Counted from the stretch's first letter, positions 10,029 to 19,444 are shown. The stretch is 64,000 nt of DNA from Sulfurovum sp. XGS-02 (GCF_023213175.1 NZ_CP093312.1:1426001-1490000), one strand, 5' to 3'. Numbers and translations are program-made. Notes: a model not told the origin generated them from the letters alone.

Positions 10029-11108
10029 TCATGTACGAATTTTCTTTAATGTTTCCAATATCACTTCACAAGCCTTTACCTCAGCTCCTGAATGTAATGG
10101 TAAAGATAATATCCTACTGGTATAGTCACGTGAAATAGTCATAGGTTTACGCTGTTCAACATAAGGAAGAATATCAAGTGAGGGTGAGAAATATTGACGG
10201 GGTTTAATACCGTTTTCCATCAAAGCATCCATTACCTTATGCATTTCATCTGGTGACCTTAGAAGAATAGGACAATAACTATAGTTGAACGTGGCATCTT
10301 CATTCAGTCTCTGCATTTGAACATGATCCTTCAGCTGCTCTGCATAGTAAAGATAGCTGTCTTTTCTCTCTTTTCTGACTGCTTCTATCTCATCAAGTAC
10401 ACAGAGTCCGGCGGCTGCTTCCAATTCGTTCATTTTTCCGTTAATACCCGGTGTACATCCTTCTCCTGTGATATTCGTTCTTCCGTATTGTCTCATTGCC
10501 TTTGCTTCTTCATACAATGCATCATCTTTAATAATAAGGGCACCACCTTCAATAGAATGGAAGAGTTTTACTGCATTAAAACTAAGCGTTGAAATATCGC
10601 CGTAGTTTAAAACACTTTGACCTTTATAATCGACGCCAAAAGCATGTGCACCATCAAACACTACTTTTAAATTGTTTCTCTTTGCCACTTCCATAATTTC
10701 ATCCACCTGACAGGCATTACCATAGACATGTACGGGGACAATACCTGTGGTTTTATCAGTCATAGAACCTTCGATCTTATCTGGGTCTAAGGTCATATAT
10801 TCACTATGGATATCTGCATATACCGGTGTCAGGCACTTTGAGATAAGTGTATCTGTTGTTGAAACAAAAGTAAACGGTGTCGTGATCACTTCACCTTTTA
10901 ACTTCAGAAGTGTATAGGCCATTTCCAAGGCTATTGAACCATTTGCTACACATACCAGGTTTTTAACCCCCAGATATGCTTCAAGCCTTTTTTCAAACTC
11001 TTGCACTAAGGGTCCGTTATTGGTAACCCATCCTGTTTCATATATCTTGTCAATATATGCATGAAGTTTTTCTTTATTCGGGTACCAAACTTTTGAAATA
11101 GGTATCAT
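10029..11108 (-). CDS. DegT/DnrJ/EryC1/StrS-type sugar aminotransferase (copy 2)
   Basis: A 359-residue PLP-dependent aminotransferase, paralogue of the gene at 7742-8830. The PLP lysine is K181 in SFNAVKLFHSIEGG, with FDGAHAFGVD and ANGSIALEMA as the other cofactor motifs. Blocks such as NNGPLV, EAYLGVKNL and the C-terminal YF-PSLD-LPY-E region are shared with copy 1, pointing to duplication inside the cluster. The ATG at 11108 has a strong AAAAGGGG upstream. It is the first gene of the minus-strand unit that runs leftwards from the 313-base gap. It probably makes an amino sugar nucleotide; ring position and stereochemistry are unknown. Confidence 0.92.
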   Translation of the reverse strand: MIPISKVWYPNKEKLHAYIDKIYETGWVTNNGPLVQEFEKRLEAYLGVKNLVCVANGSIALEMAYTLLKLKGEVITTPFTFVSTTDTLISKCLTPVYADIHSEYMTLDPDKIEGSMTDKTTGIVPVHVYGNACQVDEIMEVAKRNNLKVVFDGAHAFGVDYKGQSVLNYGDISTLSFNAVKLFHSIEGGALIIKDDALYEEAKAMRQYGRTNITGEGCTPGINGKMNELEAAAGLCVLDEIEAVRKERKDSYLYYAEQLKDHVQMQRLNEDATFNYSYCPILLRSPDEMHKVMDALMENGIKPRQYFSPSLDILPYVEQRKPMTISRDYTSRILSLPLHSGAEVKACEVILETLKKIRT

Positions 11109-11421
11109 TTTTACCCCTTTTAGATAATATATCTGAACAATGCGAATAAGGTATTTTTACTATTCTACTACAAACAAAACAAATTAAAACTTATATTTAA
11201 TGTTATTTAATTTAAAAATGATACTTCATATATAAATATTAGATATTACTAAGTATTTTCATAATATTTTTAATACTTTAATGTATCTATCTGCGATGTT
11301 ACCTCCAAAAATACTGACTCTCTTCTATTCTCTCTTGGTTCTATAGATTTTAACGGCCATTCACATCTTAATCATAAAAGTGTATACTTAAAAAATATAT
11401 TGATATAAGGATGGTAGAAAA
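11109..11421. other. AT-rich divergent intergenic gap
   Basis: This 313-base gap separates the divergent aminotransferase and lipoprotein genes, so it should hold promoters for both directions. It is very AT-rich between about 11150 and 11290. I see no tRNA, no credible small ORF and no strong hairpin. A possible minus-strand -10 (TAGAAT on the minus strand, 11162-11167) and a plus-strand TATACT (11383-11388) are the only promoter-like matches. Confidence 0.5.
11383..11388 (+). promoter_or_regulatory. Possible -10 box for the small lipoprotein gene
   Basis: TATACT lies 33 bases before the ATG at 11422 in an AT-rich stretch. Campylobacterota sigma-70 promoters often show only the -10 element, so the lack of a clear -35 is not decisive. 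Weak support. Confidence 0.3.
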
Positions 11422-11781
11422 ATGAATATGAAAATGATACTAAAGGCATATTTCCTCATTCTTGGCATGGCACTGCTGGCAAGTGGTTGCAGTACGAAAG
11501 AGTCAAAGACCGATATACTTGTAGAATTGGGAAATGATCCTGAAAAAGTCAAACTTTATAGGGAAGATATGCAAAATCTGGTTAAGGATATCGAACAGAA
11601 TCAACCAAACTACAAACATCTTCCTTTAAAAGAAAAAGCTGATTTTGATTGGTTTTATATTGAGACGTATGCCGTATGGGAAAAACGTGTCACTAAAGAG
11701 CAATTTATCCAAAATGGTCTTCAACGTTATCCTTCATACAAAGAATCACTGGAATATTTGGCAGACCGGCTTACCAAATAA
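11422..11781 (+). CDS. Small lipoprotein of unknown function
   Basis: A 119-residue protein with a lipoprotein signal peptide: a short basic start, a hydrophobic core (residues 9-19) and the lipobox LASGC with Cys23 as the lipidated residue. The mature part is charged and contains EDMQNLVKDIEQ, DFDWFYIETYAVW and repeated Lys/Glu; no domain is recognised. The ATG at 11422 is preceded by AAGGA. The gene is on the plus strand between two minus-strand genes and converges with the ThDP enzyme gene 39 bases downstream. Gene call is good, function unknown. Confidence 0.75.
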   Translation: MNMKMILKAYFLILGMALLASGCSTKESKTDILVELGNDPEKVKLYREDMQNLVKDIEQNQPNYKHLPLKEKADFDWFYIETYAVWEKRVTKEQFIQNGLQRYPSYKESLEYLADRLTK

Positions 11782-11820
11782 TGGTTGAAATAGATGGAAT
11801 ACCATACCATAAGCTCTTAA

Positions 11821-13590
11821 CTAATAGTCTAATGGTTTGATCACCATCTGTTTTTCCAACTCTTCTCTATCCAAGAAGGGTGCCATATCTTCCATAGGTC
11901 TGTTCCCTGCCAGTCTGGGTTCAACCAGATGTTTGGAGTCACTTAACCGTATATCTATGAGTTCACTTGCATCATTTTGTAAACTTTGCTCGATGAGTTT
12001 CTCTATTTCATCCATATTTGAGACTTCATGACTTTTGATACCATACGCTTCTGCTATATTTTTGAAATGGGGCACACTGTAATCCTTTTGAGTCCCAATA
12101 TAATTTTCATTTAAATATTCTGTTTGCATTTGTCTCACCATGCCCAAAAAAGCATTGTTCATGATAAATATTTTAATTGGCAGTTGTCTTCTACTAAGTA
12201 CTTCAAGTTCTTGAATATTCATCTGAAAACCACCATCTCCTACAATAGCGATTGCGCGTGTCCCACTTCCCAGTGTAGCTCCGATAGCAGTAGGCAATGC
12301 ACACCCCATAGCTCCCAGACCTCCTGAAAAAAGTAATCTTTGGTCTTTTTTGACTCTAAAAGATTGGGCAGCCCACATTTGATGCAATCCTACATCTACA
12401 CACACCATATCCCCTTCTTTTGAATGTTGGGAAATAAGAGATATGATCTTATTTGGCATTTTTTCTTTTTTATCGATCGTATACAATGAAGAGTATTGCT
12501 CTTTATAGCTTAAAACCTTATTCTGCCAACTCTCTATATTGGTTTGGAGTGCTTTTGTATTTAGCTTATCAAGAAAACTTTTTACATCAGCATTGAGAGC
12601 GTAATCCACTTTTATCTTTCTGTCTAGTTCATGTCTATCTATATCGACCTGAACGATTTTCGCTTCTCTGGCAAACGTAGATGTTTGTCTTCCTGTCTGA
12701 CGAGCATCCAACCTCGATCCCAGTATGATCAAAAGGTCACTGTTGGCCAAAGTCAGACTTGCACATCTATTTCCGTATGCACCGATGAATCCAAGGTTAT
12801 ATTTATAACTCTCCTTGACAAGATCTTTTCCCATTAACGAGTATACGACCGGAATATTTGTAGCGCCCAATAATGCATTTAACTCTGATTCGACATCTGC
12901 GATTCTGGCACCGCCGCCAACCAATATCACTGGTCTTGTTGAAGCATTGATCAGTGTAGCAATATTTTCGATCACAGCATCATCTATATCTGTATGGATT
13001 GAAGATGCTTGATAGGCTTCACTCTCATAAAATGATCTTTCCTTATCCGGATCAAACTCTTTGTATTGCAGGTCAATAGGAATATCAATAAGCACCGGTC
13101 CTTTCCTACCCTCTTCAGATATATATGCAGCCTTTTCCAATTCATATCTTAGATCATGTATATCATGTATGAGTACAGCATATTTTGTGATCGGTTTCAC
13201 AACACTGACAATATCTGTCTCTTGAAACCCTATCTGTCGTACGGGGGCATTGTTCTCACACCCTGATGCATTCTTGCACTCATAGGTATTGACTTGCCCG
13301 GTAATGAACAATGCAGGTACAGAATCATAAAAACAGCTGGCTATAGGTGTAATCAAATTTGTTGCACCCGGCCCACTGGTTGCTGTTGCTACACCTATTT
13401 TACCTGTAGCTCTGGCATACCCTTCTGCAGCAAAACCGGCACCTTGTTCATGTATGGTATTCACCATTTCGATCTCTTTATGGTTATCTATAGAGTCCAT
13501 GATATGGGCATTATTCCCACCTATATATCCAAAAACCTTATCTATGTTATGCTTCACTAAAAACTCAATGATATAATCTGATACTTTCAT
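11821..13590 (-). CDS. Acetolactate-synthase-like ThDP-dependent enzyme
   Basis: A ThDP enzyme of the acetohydroxyacid synthase type (589 aa). The activating glutamate is E48 in TIHEQGAGFAAEGYARATGK. The middle FAD/DHS-like domain has PVILVGGGARI, and the C-terminal ThDP motif GDGGFQMNIQELE is followed about 25 residues later by MNNAFLG. I chose the ATG at 13590 with AAGGAAAAG upstream; a longer reading to 13647 would overlap the previous gene. It lies inside a sugar cluster, with no regulatory ilvH gene next to it. It may therefore transfer a two-carbon unit from pyruvate to a keto-sugar, as YerE does in branched-sugar pathways. A plain biosynthetic IlvB is the alternative. Confidence 0.88.
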   Translation of the reverse strand: MKVSDYIIEFLVKHNIDKVFGYIGGNNAHIMDSIDNHKEIEMVNTIHEQGAGFAAEGYARATGKIGVATATSGPGATNLITPIASCFYDSVPALFITGQVNTYECKNASGCENNAPVRQIGFQETDIVSVVKPITKYAVLIHDIHDLRYELEKAAYISEEGRKGPVLIDIPIDLQYKEFDPDKERSFYESEAYQASSIHTDIDDAVIENIATLINASTRPVILVGGGARIADVESELNALLGATNIPVVYSLMGKDLVKESYKYNLGFIGAYGNRCASLTLANSDLLIILGSRLDARQTGRQTSTFAREAKIVQVDIDRHELDRKIKVDYALNADVKSFLDKLNTKALQTNIESWQNKVLSYKEQYSSLYTIDKKEKMPNKIISLISQHSKEGDMVCVDVGLHQMWAAQSFRVKKDQRLLFSGGLGAMGCALPTAIGATLGSGTRAIAIVGDGGFQMNIQELEVLSRRQLPIKIFIMNNAFLGMVRQMQTEYLNENYIGTQKDYSVPHFKNIAEAYGIKSHEVSNMDEIEKLIEQSLQNDASELIDIRLSDSKHLVEPRLAGNRPMEDMAPFLDREELEKQMVIKPLDY

Positions 13591-13624
13591 CACTTTTCCT
13601 TTTTCACTAAAATCATATGCTCTC

Positions 13625-14743
13625 TCAATGCCTATAGATGGAATCAAGTATTTCTTTTAAATCAATATATTTATATTGATCATTCTGTTGTTTCAAATGT
13701 GCTTCTATATTTTCTTTTGTTACTTGGACCCCAAAATCTTGATGTTCAACCGAATCTTCAGGATACAATAATTTACTTATGACAAGTTCAGTATGTTCTT
13801 TTCTCAGGTGAGAAGAGTCCCAATAATTATCTTTATTGGTCGTGATAGAATTCACACCTGTAAAATCAGTGAAATCGGTGATTTCCGCCAATTCTCTTTT
13901 GAAGGTTTCAAATGCCTGTTTCAATCCTGCTTCCTTGAGAGCGTAAAAATGTTCAGCATACATTGGAGGAATATAAACATAAATCTTGATGTCATTTTTA
14001 TGACAATAATCTACAATTTTTTTAAACATACGCATATACTCATGTGAATATTCATACTTGGCATAGATACCACGGTTTTTATCAAAATAATATTTTATAT
14101 GATCATTAATACTGTTTTGTAATTTAAACGTTCCATTCTTGAGCTTCTGTTTATAATTCGGAAAATGTCTCATACCGCTTTCTGAATAATAAACATGATA
14201 TCTTGGATGCAAAGCATTATTGTTCACTATTGTACGTATAGATTTTATCAATGTTTGTATATTGAAGTATATATCATAGGTATAAAAGGAATCAAAAGAT
14301 TGAATCTCCTCTTTCAACTGCACATAATCATCATTGAATTTTAAATTTTTATTAAATGTCATAAAGTCTATACCATAGATGATATTCTTGATATTGTTAA
14401 ATTTAATCGCATACAGAAATGAGTCCCATTGAAGAGGCATTGCAGAGCCTGGAAGACTCATTGTAAAGGTTTTACCTCCTAAATATCTATCTGCTACATG
14501 TGTGTCCATCAATCCAATACGTGATGTACCTAACATAAGATTGTCCCATCCGCCTTTTTTTAATAGCGGCATTTTATATTTGATCGTAAAAAGGGTATTG
14601 TCTTCTTTTACAATGTTCATATTTTTGATCAATATTTTTTTATTAAACCCCAGTGGATCAATGACATAATTAATCAATCCTACAGCAAAAGAGATAGTTA
14701 GAATCATGATCATCCAAATTTTGATCCATTTTTGAGCAGACAT
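13625..14743 (-). CDS. SGNH/AlgJ-like partner of the MBOAT acyltransferase
   Basis: A 372-residue protein with one N-terminal membrane anchor (about residues 8-27) and a long periplasmic part. The segment LMLGTSRIGLMDTHVAD near residue 70 resembles the block I motif of SGNH/GDSL enzymes, with Ser in the nucleophile position. YWDSSHLRKEHTE near residue 308 supplies the D-x-x-H pair. Such proteins are usually encoded next to an MBOAT gene, as here (11 bases apart), and together they move acyl groups onto exported glycans. Sequence similarity to AlgJ/DltD is weak, so the family call rests on motifs and context. Confidence 0.72.
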   Translation of the reverse strand: MSAQKWIKIWMIMILTISFAVGLINYVIDPLGFNKKILIKNMNIVKEDNTLFTIKYKMPLLKKGGWDNLMLGTSRIGLMDTHVADRYLGGKTFTMSLPGSAMPLQWDSFLYAIKFNNIKNIIYGIDFMTFNKNLKFNDDYVQLKEEIQSFDSFYTYDIYFNIQTLIKSIRTIVNNNALHPRYHVYYSESGMRHFPNYKQKLKNGTFKLQNSINDHIKYYFDKNRGIYAKYEYSHEYMRMFKKIVDYCHKNDIKIYVYIPPMYAEHFYALKEAGLKQAFETFKRELAEITDFTDFTGVNSITTNKDNYWDSSHLRKEHTELVISKLLYPEDSVEHQDFGVQVTKENIEAHLKQQNDQYKYIDLKEILDSIYRH

Positions 14744-14754
14744 TGCAATCCCTT

Positions 14755-16218
14755 CTAAAAATTAAAATATAGAAATTCTGAAACTTTATTCATTGATAAA
14801 ACTCCCACTGAAAAGAGTATCCCTGAGAACAACATGGTTTTATACGATACTTTGAAACTGTTTGCCAACTCCACTGAATTTTTAAAGGCTAATACAAATA
14901 CCATACCTGCTATTAGCCAAATAAAGGTATAGGTATCTCCCCCTGTTTCCACAATAAAATTTCCAAAATCAACACCATATTGGGTTAGAAATGATAATTT
15001 CGTAGATAAGCCGTATGGAAGATTGATCCCTGTCATACCGCTCATCCCTTTCAATACTTTTATCGCATCTTCAAACTCTTTTGCACGGAAAAATACCCAA
15101 CTTGCATTGATAAAGTTGAATGTAATGAACCAGGCTATAAACGTATACATTCTAAAACCGAGTTTATGCCATGCCCTGTGAATGACAAGTGCCAGACCAT
15201 GCAGTGCACCCCAAAAGACAAAAGTCCATCCGGCACCATGCCAGATGCCTCCGAGTAAGAATGTTGCGAATAGGTTGCTATATGTTCTTATCTCACCATG
15301 ACGATTGCCTCCCAAAGGGATATAGACATATCCTTTTAAAAAGCGTGAGAGGGTAATATGCCAGCGTCTCCAAAAATCTTGTATAGAGGTGGCTTTATAG
15401 GGCGAAGAGAAGTTTATCGGCAGTTTAATATTAAACAGCAGTGCTGCACCGATGGCCATATCGGTATAGCCGCTAAAATCAAAATACAATTGAAAAGTAT
15501 AGGAGAGTGATGTGATCCAGGCTTCGATCAAATTGAGTCTCTCTGCTACATCAAATCCATTGGTTGCCCAGACAGCAAAGGTATCCGCGATAACAACCTT
15601 TTTAAAAAGTCCTATAGAAAAGACAAAAAGACCCAGAGCAATATGACGATAATTTTTAACCTTGTTTCTTAAATTGGCAAACTGCGGCATCATCTCTGCG
15701 TGGTGTACGATCGGTCCTGCAATAAGCTGAGGGAAAAAAGCAACAAAAACAGCATAGTTTAAAAAGTCGTATTCATGTGTCTGGCCACGGTAGCTGTCAA
15801 CCAGATATGCAATTTGCTGAAAAGTGAAAAAACTGATGGCCAAAGGTAAAGCCAAGTGCAAAAGAGGGATATTTGAGTCTACTACTCGATTGAAATTCGT
15901 AATGAAGAAATCGGCATATTTGAAATACCCGAGCAGAGCCAAATTTGAGATGATCCCAATGATCAAAAGGCTTTTTTTCAAGTAATGGTTTTGATCAGGC
16001 ATCACTTTTGTAAGCTGTTTGCCTACAACATAGTTAAACAGCATAGAAACCAAAATAAGCGGCAAGTAGATAATGTTCCACCAACTGTAAAAGAAAAGTG
16101 ATGAAAATACCAGAAAACCTTTAGCTGCTTCGGTTAACCGTTTCTTGTTTAGATAGAAATAGACAAAAAAGGTAACAGGTAAAAACGCAAAAATAAATAT
16201 ATATGAATTAAATAACAT
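14755..16218 (-). CDS. MBOAT family O-acyltransferase (AlgI-like)
   Basis: A 487-residue membrane-bound O-acyltransferase of the AlgI/DltB type that would pass an acyl group, commonly acetyl, across the membrane onto a sugar. About ten to twelve hydrophobic helices are visible. Family markers are FFPQLIAGPIVHHAEMMPQF near residue 160, QDFWRRWHITLSRFLKGYVY near residue 280, and the catalytic histidine in LLGGIWHGAGWTFVFWGALH near residue 320. The ATG has AAAAGGATAC upstream. Together with the SGNH-like protein downstream it forms a compact acylation module within the polysaccharide locus. Confidence 0.93.
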   Translation of the reverse strand: MLFNSYIFIFAFLPVTFFVYFYLNKKRLTEAAKGFLVFSSLFFYSWWNIIYLPLILVSMLFNYVVGKQLTKVMPDQNHYLKKSLLIIGIISNLALLGYFKYADFFITNFNRVVDSNIPLLHLALPLAISFFTFQQIAYLVDSYRGQTHEYDFLNYAVFVAFFPQLIAGPIVHHAEMMPQFANLRNKVKNYRHIALGLFVFSIGLFKKVVIADTFAVWATNGFDVAERLNLIEAWITSLSYTFQLYFDFSGYTDMAIGAALLFNIKLPINFSSPYKATSIQDFWRRWHITLSRFLKGYVYIPLGGNRHGEIRTYSNLFATFLLGGIWHGAGWTFVFWGALHGLALVIHRAWHKLGFRMYTFIAWFITFNFINASWVFFRAKEFEDAIKVLKGMSGMTGINLPYGLSTKLSFLTQYGVDFGNFIVETGGDTYTFIWLIAGMVFVLAFKNSVELANSFKVSYKTMLFSGILFSVGVLSMNKVSEFLYFNF

Positions 16219-16298
16219 TACCGTATCCTTTTTTAGGGATTTTATACTTTACACATAGGTCTCACTATCCATGACTTTCAATTTTTTCTACCTTCATC

Positions 16299-17168
16299 TT
16301 ATTTCACACCAGCCATATCGATCATATACTGACCATATTCTGTCTTCTTTAGAGGTTGTGCCAATTCTATAAGCTGTTCATCGGTGATCCAGCCTTTATA
16401 ATGTGCGATCTCTTCAATACACGCTACCTTATACCCTTGTCTTTTTTCAATCGTACGGATATATTGCCCTGCATCTGCCAAGCTTTCATGTGTACCTGTA
16501 TCAAGCCAGGCAAATCCACGTCCTAATAATTCAACCCTTAGATCACCCCGTTCCAAGTAAGCCTGATTGATCGATGTGATCTCAAGTTCTCCCCGTTCAG
16601 ACGGCTTGATCGTTTTTGCTATTTCTACTACATCATTATCATAAAAATAGAGTCCAGTCACGGCAAATCTGCTCTTTGGATGTTCCGGTTTCTCTTCAAT
16701 GGAAAGCACTTCATGATTTTCATCAAATTCAACCACACCAAAGCGTTCAGGATCTTTGACCTGATAACCAAAGATCGTTGCACCTTTTTCCTGTTGTGCT
16801 GCATGTTCTACCCTTGGCGTCAGGCCGGATCCAAAAAAAACATTATCCCCCAATATAAGACAAACACTATCATTACCGATAAAATCTTCCCCAATGATAA
16901 ACGCTTCTGCCAAGCCGTTTGGAGAATTTTGTGTCGCATAAGAGAATGTCATCCCAAGAGGTGAACCATCCCCCAAAAGTTCTTCAAACCTATGAATATC
17001 CTGTGGTGTTGAAATGATCAATATCTCTTTAATACCGGCTAACATCAAAACAGATAAGGGATAATAGATCATAGGTTTGTCATAGACAGGGAGGAGTTGT
17101 TTTGAAGTGACTTTTGTGATAGGGTGCAGTCTGGTTCCGCTGCCACCTGCAAGAATGATACCTTTCAT
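16299..17168 (-). CDS. rfbA: Glucose-1-phosphate thymidylyltransferase
   Basis: Makes dTDP-glucose from dTTP and glucose-1-phosphate, supplying RfbB. The N-terminus shows the complete nucleotide-binding signature ([17 protein letters not shown]), followed by [30 protein letters not shown] carries the metal-binding aspartate near residue 108; and [12 protein letters not shown] lies near residue 220. Length (289 aa) is standard. The ATG has AAAGGGTATTT upstream. It is the outermost gene of the left polysaccharide locus, separated from rfbB and rfbC by the acylation and amino-sugar genes. Confidence 0.97.
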   Translation of the reverse strand: MKGIILAGGSGTRLHPITKVTSKQLLPVYDKPMIYYPLSVLMLAGIKEILIISTPQDIHRFEELLGDGSPLGMTFSYATQNSPNGLAEAFIIGEDFIGNDSVCLILGDNVFFGSGLTPRVEHAAQQEKGATIFGYQVKDPERFGVVEFDENHEVLSIEEKPEHPKSRFAVTGLYFYDNDVVEIAKTIKPSERGELEITSINQAYLERGDLRVELLGRGFAWLDTGTHESLADAGQYIRTIEKRQGYKVACIEEIAHYKGWITDEQLIELAQPLKKTEYGQYMIDMAGVK

Positions 17169-17216
17169 AAATACCCTTTCTTTATGATAGATTATTAAAT
17201 TAAACTATATCATATC

Positions 17217-17222
17217 ATTATA
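17217..17222 (-). promoter_or_regulatory. Possible -10 box for rfbA
   Basis: On the minus strand a perfect TATAAT lies 48 bases upstream of the rfbA ATG, in an AT-rich gap after the DsrE-like gene. No convincing -35 is seen, as is common in this phylum. Confidence 0.35.
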
Positions 17223-17240
17223 GATATTGCAAGGTTTTTT

Positions 17241-17576
17241 TTAAAAGGTGATCACTTTCCACTCTTCCTTTAGTGCAGAGGTGAGCAGTTCTCCGGTATG
17301 GATCATATCTATTCCTAATAAGGCCAGCTTCTCAGTAACACCGTATTCATCACTGCATACCACACAGCATGAGAGTGCAACACCCGTTTGTTTGATTTTA
17401 GATACCATCTCCTGCAGCTCTCTGTTTTCTGCTAAAAGTTTTGCCGAAGGTCCCCATATCATTAAATGGGCTTTGTCCCAGTATCCTCTGGGAAGAATGA
17501 CACTTGAGTAGAGCAATACCATCTTTTTGGCTACCTCTATCTCGGCACTGCTCCATACAATAAGTAATTTATCCAT
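17241..17576 (-). CDS. DsrE-family small protein
   Basis: A 111-residue protein with a DsrE/DsrF-like alpha/beta fold: a first strand KLLIVWSSAEIEVAKKMVLLY, then LMIWGPSAKLLAEN and a Cys-rich strand VALSCCVVCSDEYGV near residues 72-86. Family members include sulfur-relay proteins and small oxidoreductase-like proteins of unknown role. The cysteines here could be functional, but no sulfur genes are adjacent. I chose the ATG at 17576 because AGGA lies eight bases upstream; the ATG five codons earlier contains that site inside its own reading. It lies between purH and rfbA. Confidence 0.75.
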   Translation of the reverse strand: MDKLLIVWSSAEIEVAKKMVLLYSSVILPRGYWDKAHLMIWGPSAKLLAENRELQEMVSKIKQTGVALSCCVVCSDEYGVTEKLALLGIDMIHTGELLTSALKEEWKVITF

Positions 17577-17685
17577 AATGATTCCTAACAATGTAATGGT
17601 TGTATTATAGTATTTTTGAGAAGATTACAAAAGGGAGAAGATCAGTAAAAAAAGGCAGTACGTAAATCACATACTGCCATAGCAA

Positions 17686-19218
17686 TTAATGTAAGAAGTG
17701 TCTTACCGTAGTAAAGTAAAGAGAGATACCGTGTTCATTGGCAGCTTCGATCACTTCATCATCACGGATTGAACCACCAGGTTCGATGATCGCTTTTACC
17801 CCTGCCGCTGCTGCTGCATCGATAGAGTCACGGAACGGGAAGAAGGCTTCAGAGGCCATAGCAGCTCCAGATACATCTAGATCCATCTCTTTGGCTTTTT
17901 TAAGTGCACACTGAGCAGCATCCACACGACTTGTCATACCCATACCTACGGCTACCATCGCAGAGTCTTTGACATAGACCACACAGTTAGATTTTGTAAG
18001 ACCTGCCACTTTCCATGCGATCTCCAGGTCTTTCATCTCTTGTGCTGTGGCCGTCAGTTCTGATTTTTGTTCTGCATTGTGTACTTCACCGTCACAGATA
18101 CAGTCTGCATTCTGATAGACAAATCCGCCATCCACATGTTTGAAATCATGGCTGTCATTTGACATAACAAGTTTCGTACCACCCTGAGCAAAGAGTTTAA
18201 GACGTTTTTTCTTTTCAAATATTTCCAATGCTTCCGCATCAAAATCTGCTGCCATCACCACTTCAAGGAAGATCTCATTCATCTTCTCTGCAAGCTCTTT
18301 GGTAACCACACCATTCACTGCAACGACTCCACCAAACGCAGATACTGGGTCACATTTGAGTGCTTCAGTATATGATTCTAGAAGTGTATCTTTGATAGCA
18401 AAACCACAAGGGTTACCATGCTTTACGATACATACGGCATTCTCATCACCAAAACTTGATGCGATCTTCAGTGCACCGTTGACATCATTGATATTGTTAA
18501 AGCTTGCTTCACCTTTGACCTGTTTAAAGTTGTTTGTAAAGTGGTTATCAAACTCATAGAGTGCACCCTTTTGGTGTGGGTTCTCACCATAACGTGTCTG
18601 GAACGACTTTTTACCTGTGATAAACTGATACTCACCAAAACCGTCATTGAATCTTTGGTTCATATAGTTTGCGATCATAGCATCATACGCAGCCGTATGC
18701 TCATAGGCTTTAATCATCATATCTCTTCTGAACTCTACGGTGTTTGTATCGTTTTTCAAGTTATTGAGTACCATGTCATAGTCTGCTACATCCGTCACAA
18801 TGATCACACTGTCAAAGTTCTTCGCAGCACTTCTTACCATCGCAGGACCACCGATGTCAATGTTCTCAATGATCTCTTCAAAATCATCCGTCTTTTCAAT
18901 CGTAGCTTTAAATGGATAAAGGTTCACACATACAAGATCAATCCCCTCAACGCCAAGCTCTTTTGCCTGATCCAAGTGAGACTGTTTATCTCTTCTGTGT
19001 AAGATACCACCATGAATATATGGGTTAAGTGTCTTGACTCTTCCCTCAAAACACTCAGGAAACTTTGTCACTTCATTTGCTTCGATCACTGCGATACCCG
19101 CATCTTGAAGTTTCTTATATGTACCACCCGTAGAAATAATCTCATAACCTAACGCTACCAACTCTTTGGCAAAGTTCTCTACACCGCTTTTGTCACTTAC
19201 CGATATTAGTGCTCTCAT
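17686..19218 (-). CDS. purH: Bifunctional AICAR transformylase/IMP cyclohydrolase
   Basis: Catalyses the last two steps of IMP synthesis. The N-terminal MGS-like cyclohydrolase domain (about residues 1-190) begins [18 protein letters not shown] and has [14 protein letters not shown] and GGILHRRD. The transformylase domain shows [15 protein letters not shown] near residue 210, the [11 protein letters not shown] motif near residue 265 and the C-terminal [20 protein letters not shown]. Length (510 aa) is normal. A large hairpin repeat lies in its 5' region (19255-19372), between it and purL, so the two pur genes may not share a simple transcript. Confidence 0.97.
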   Translation of the reverse strand: MRALISVSDKSGVENFAKELVALGYEIISTGGTYKKLQDAGIAVIEANEVTKFPECFEGRVKTLNPYIHGGILHRRDKQSHLDQAKELGVEGIDLVCVNLYPFKATIEKTDDFEEIIENIDIGGPAMVRSAAKNFDSVIIVTDVADYDMVLNNLKNDTNTVEFRRDMMIKAYEHTAAYDAMIANYMNQRFNDGFGEYQFITGKKSFQTRYGENPHQKGALYEFDNHFTNNFKQVKGEASFNNINDVNGALKIASSFGDENAVCIVKHGNPCGFAIKDTLLESYTEALKCDPVSAFGGVVAVNGVVTKELAEKMNEIFLEVVMAADFDAEALEIFEKKKRLKLFAQGGTKLVMSNDSHDFKHVDGGFVYQNADCICDGEVHNAEQKSELTATAQEMKDLEIAWKVAGLTKSNCVVYVKDSAMVAVGMGMTSRVDAAQCALKKAKEMDLDVSGAAMASEAFFPFRDSIDAAAAAGVKAIIEPGGSIRDDEVIEAANEHGISLYFTTVRHFLH

Positions 19219-19254
19219 TTTTTCTCTCTTTTAAACTTTTCTTTACATTTTTAT

Positions 19255-19372
19255 GTCACTTTTCACTGAGTGTGCCGATGTGAAGGCGCACATAGTGCGA
19301 AGCATGCGTCGTAACATCGAAGCACACTTGAAAAGTGACGCTTTTTTGTCTACTTTTTTCTAAAAAAAGTAG
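19255..19372. repeat. Hairpin/T-run/hairpin repeat, long variant (copy A)
   Basis: An 11-base perfect outer stem (19255-19265 with 19329-19339) encloses further paired blocks (19270-19275 with 19322-19327; 19276-19281 with 19314-19319). It is followed by GC and six T, then a second hairpin, CTACTTTTTT (19350-19359) pairing with 19363-19372 around a short loop. The plan matches copies B-E, but the first hairpin is longer and its loop differs apart from a GCGAAGC block. It lies between purL and purH. Confidence 0.8.
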
Positions 19373-19444
19373 AAATAAAACGCTCATCCCCAAAATAAAA
19401 TTAGAAATGCATACATCAATCCAAAGAAATAAACTCAAGTATGC

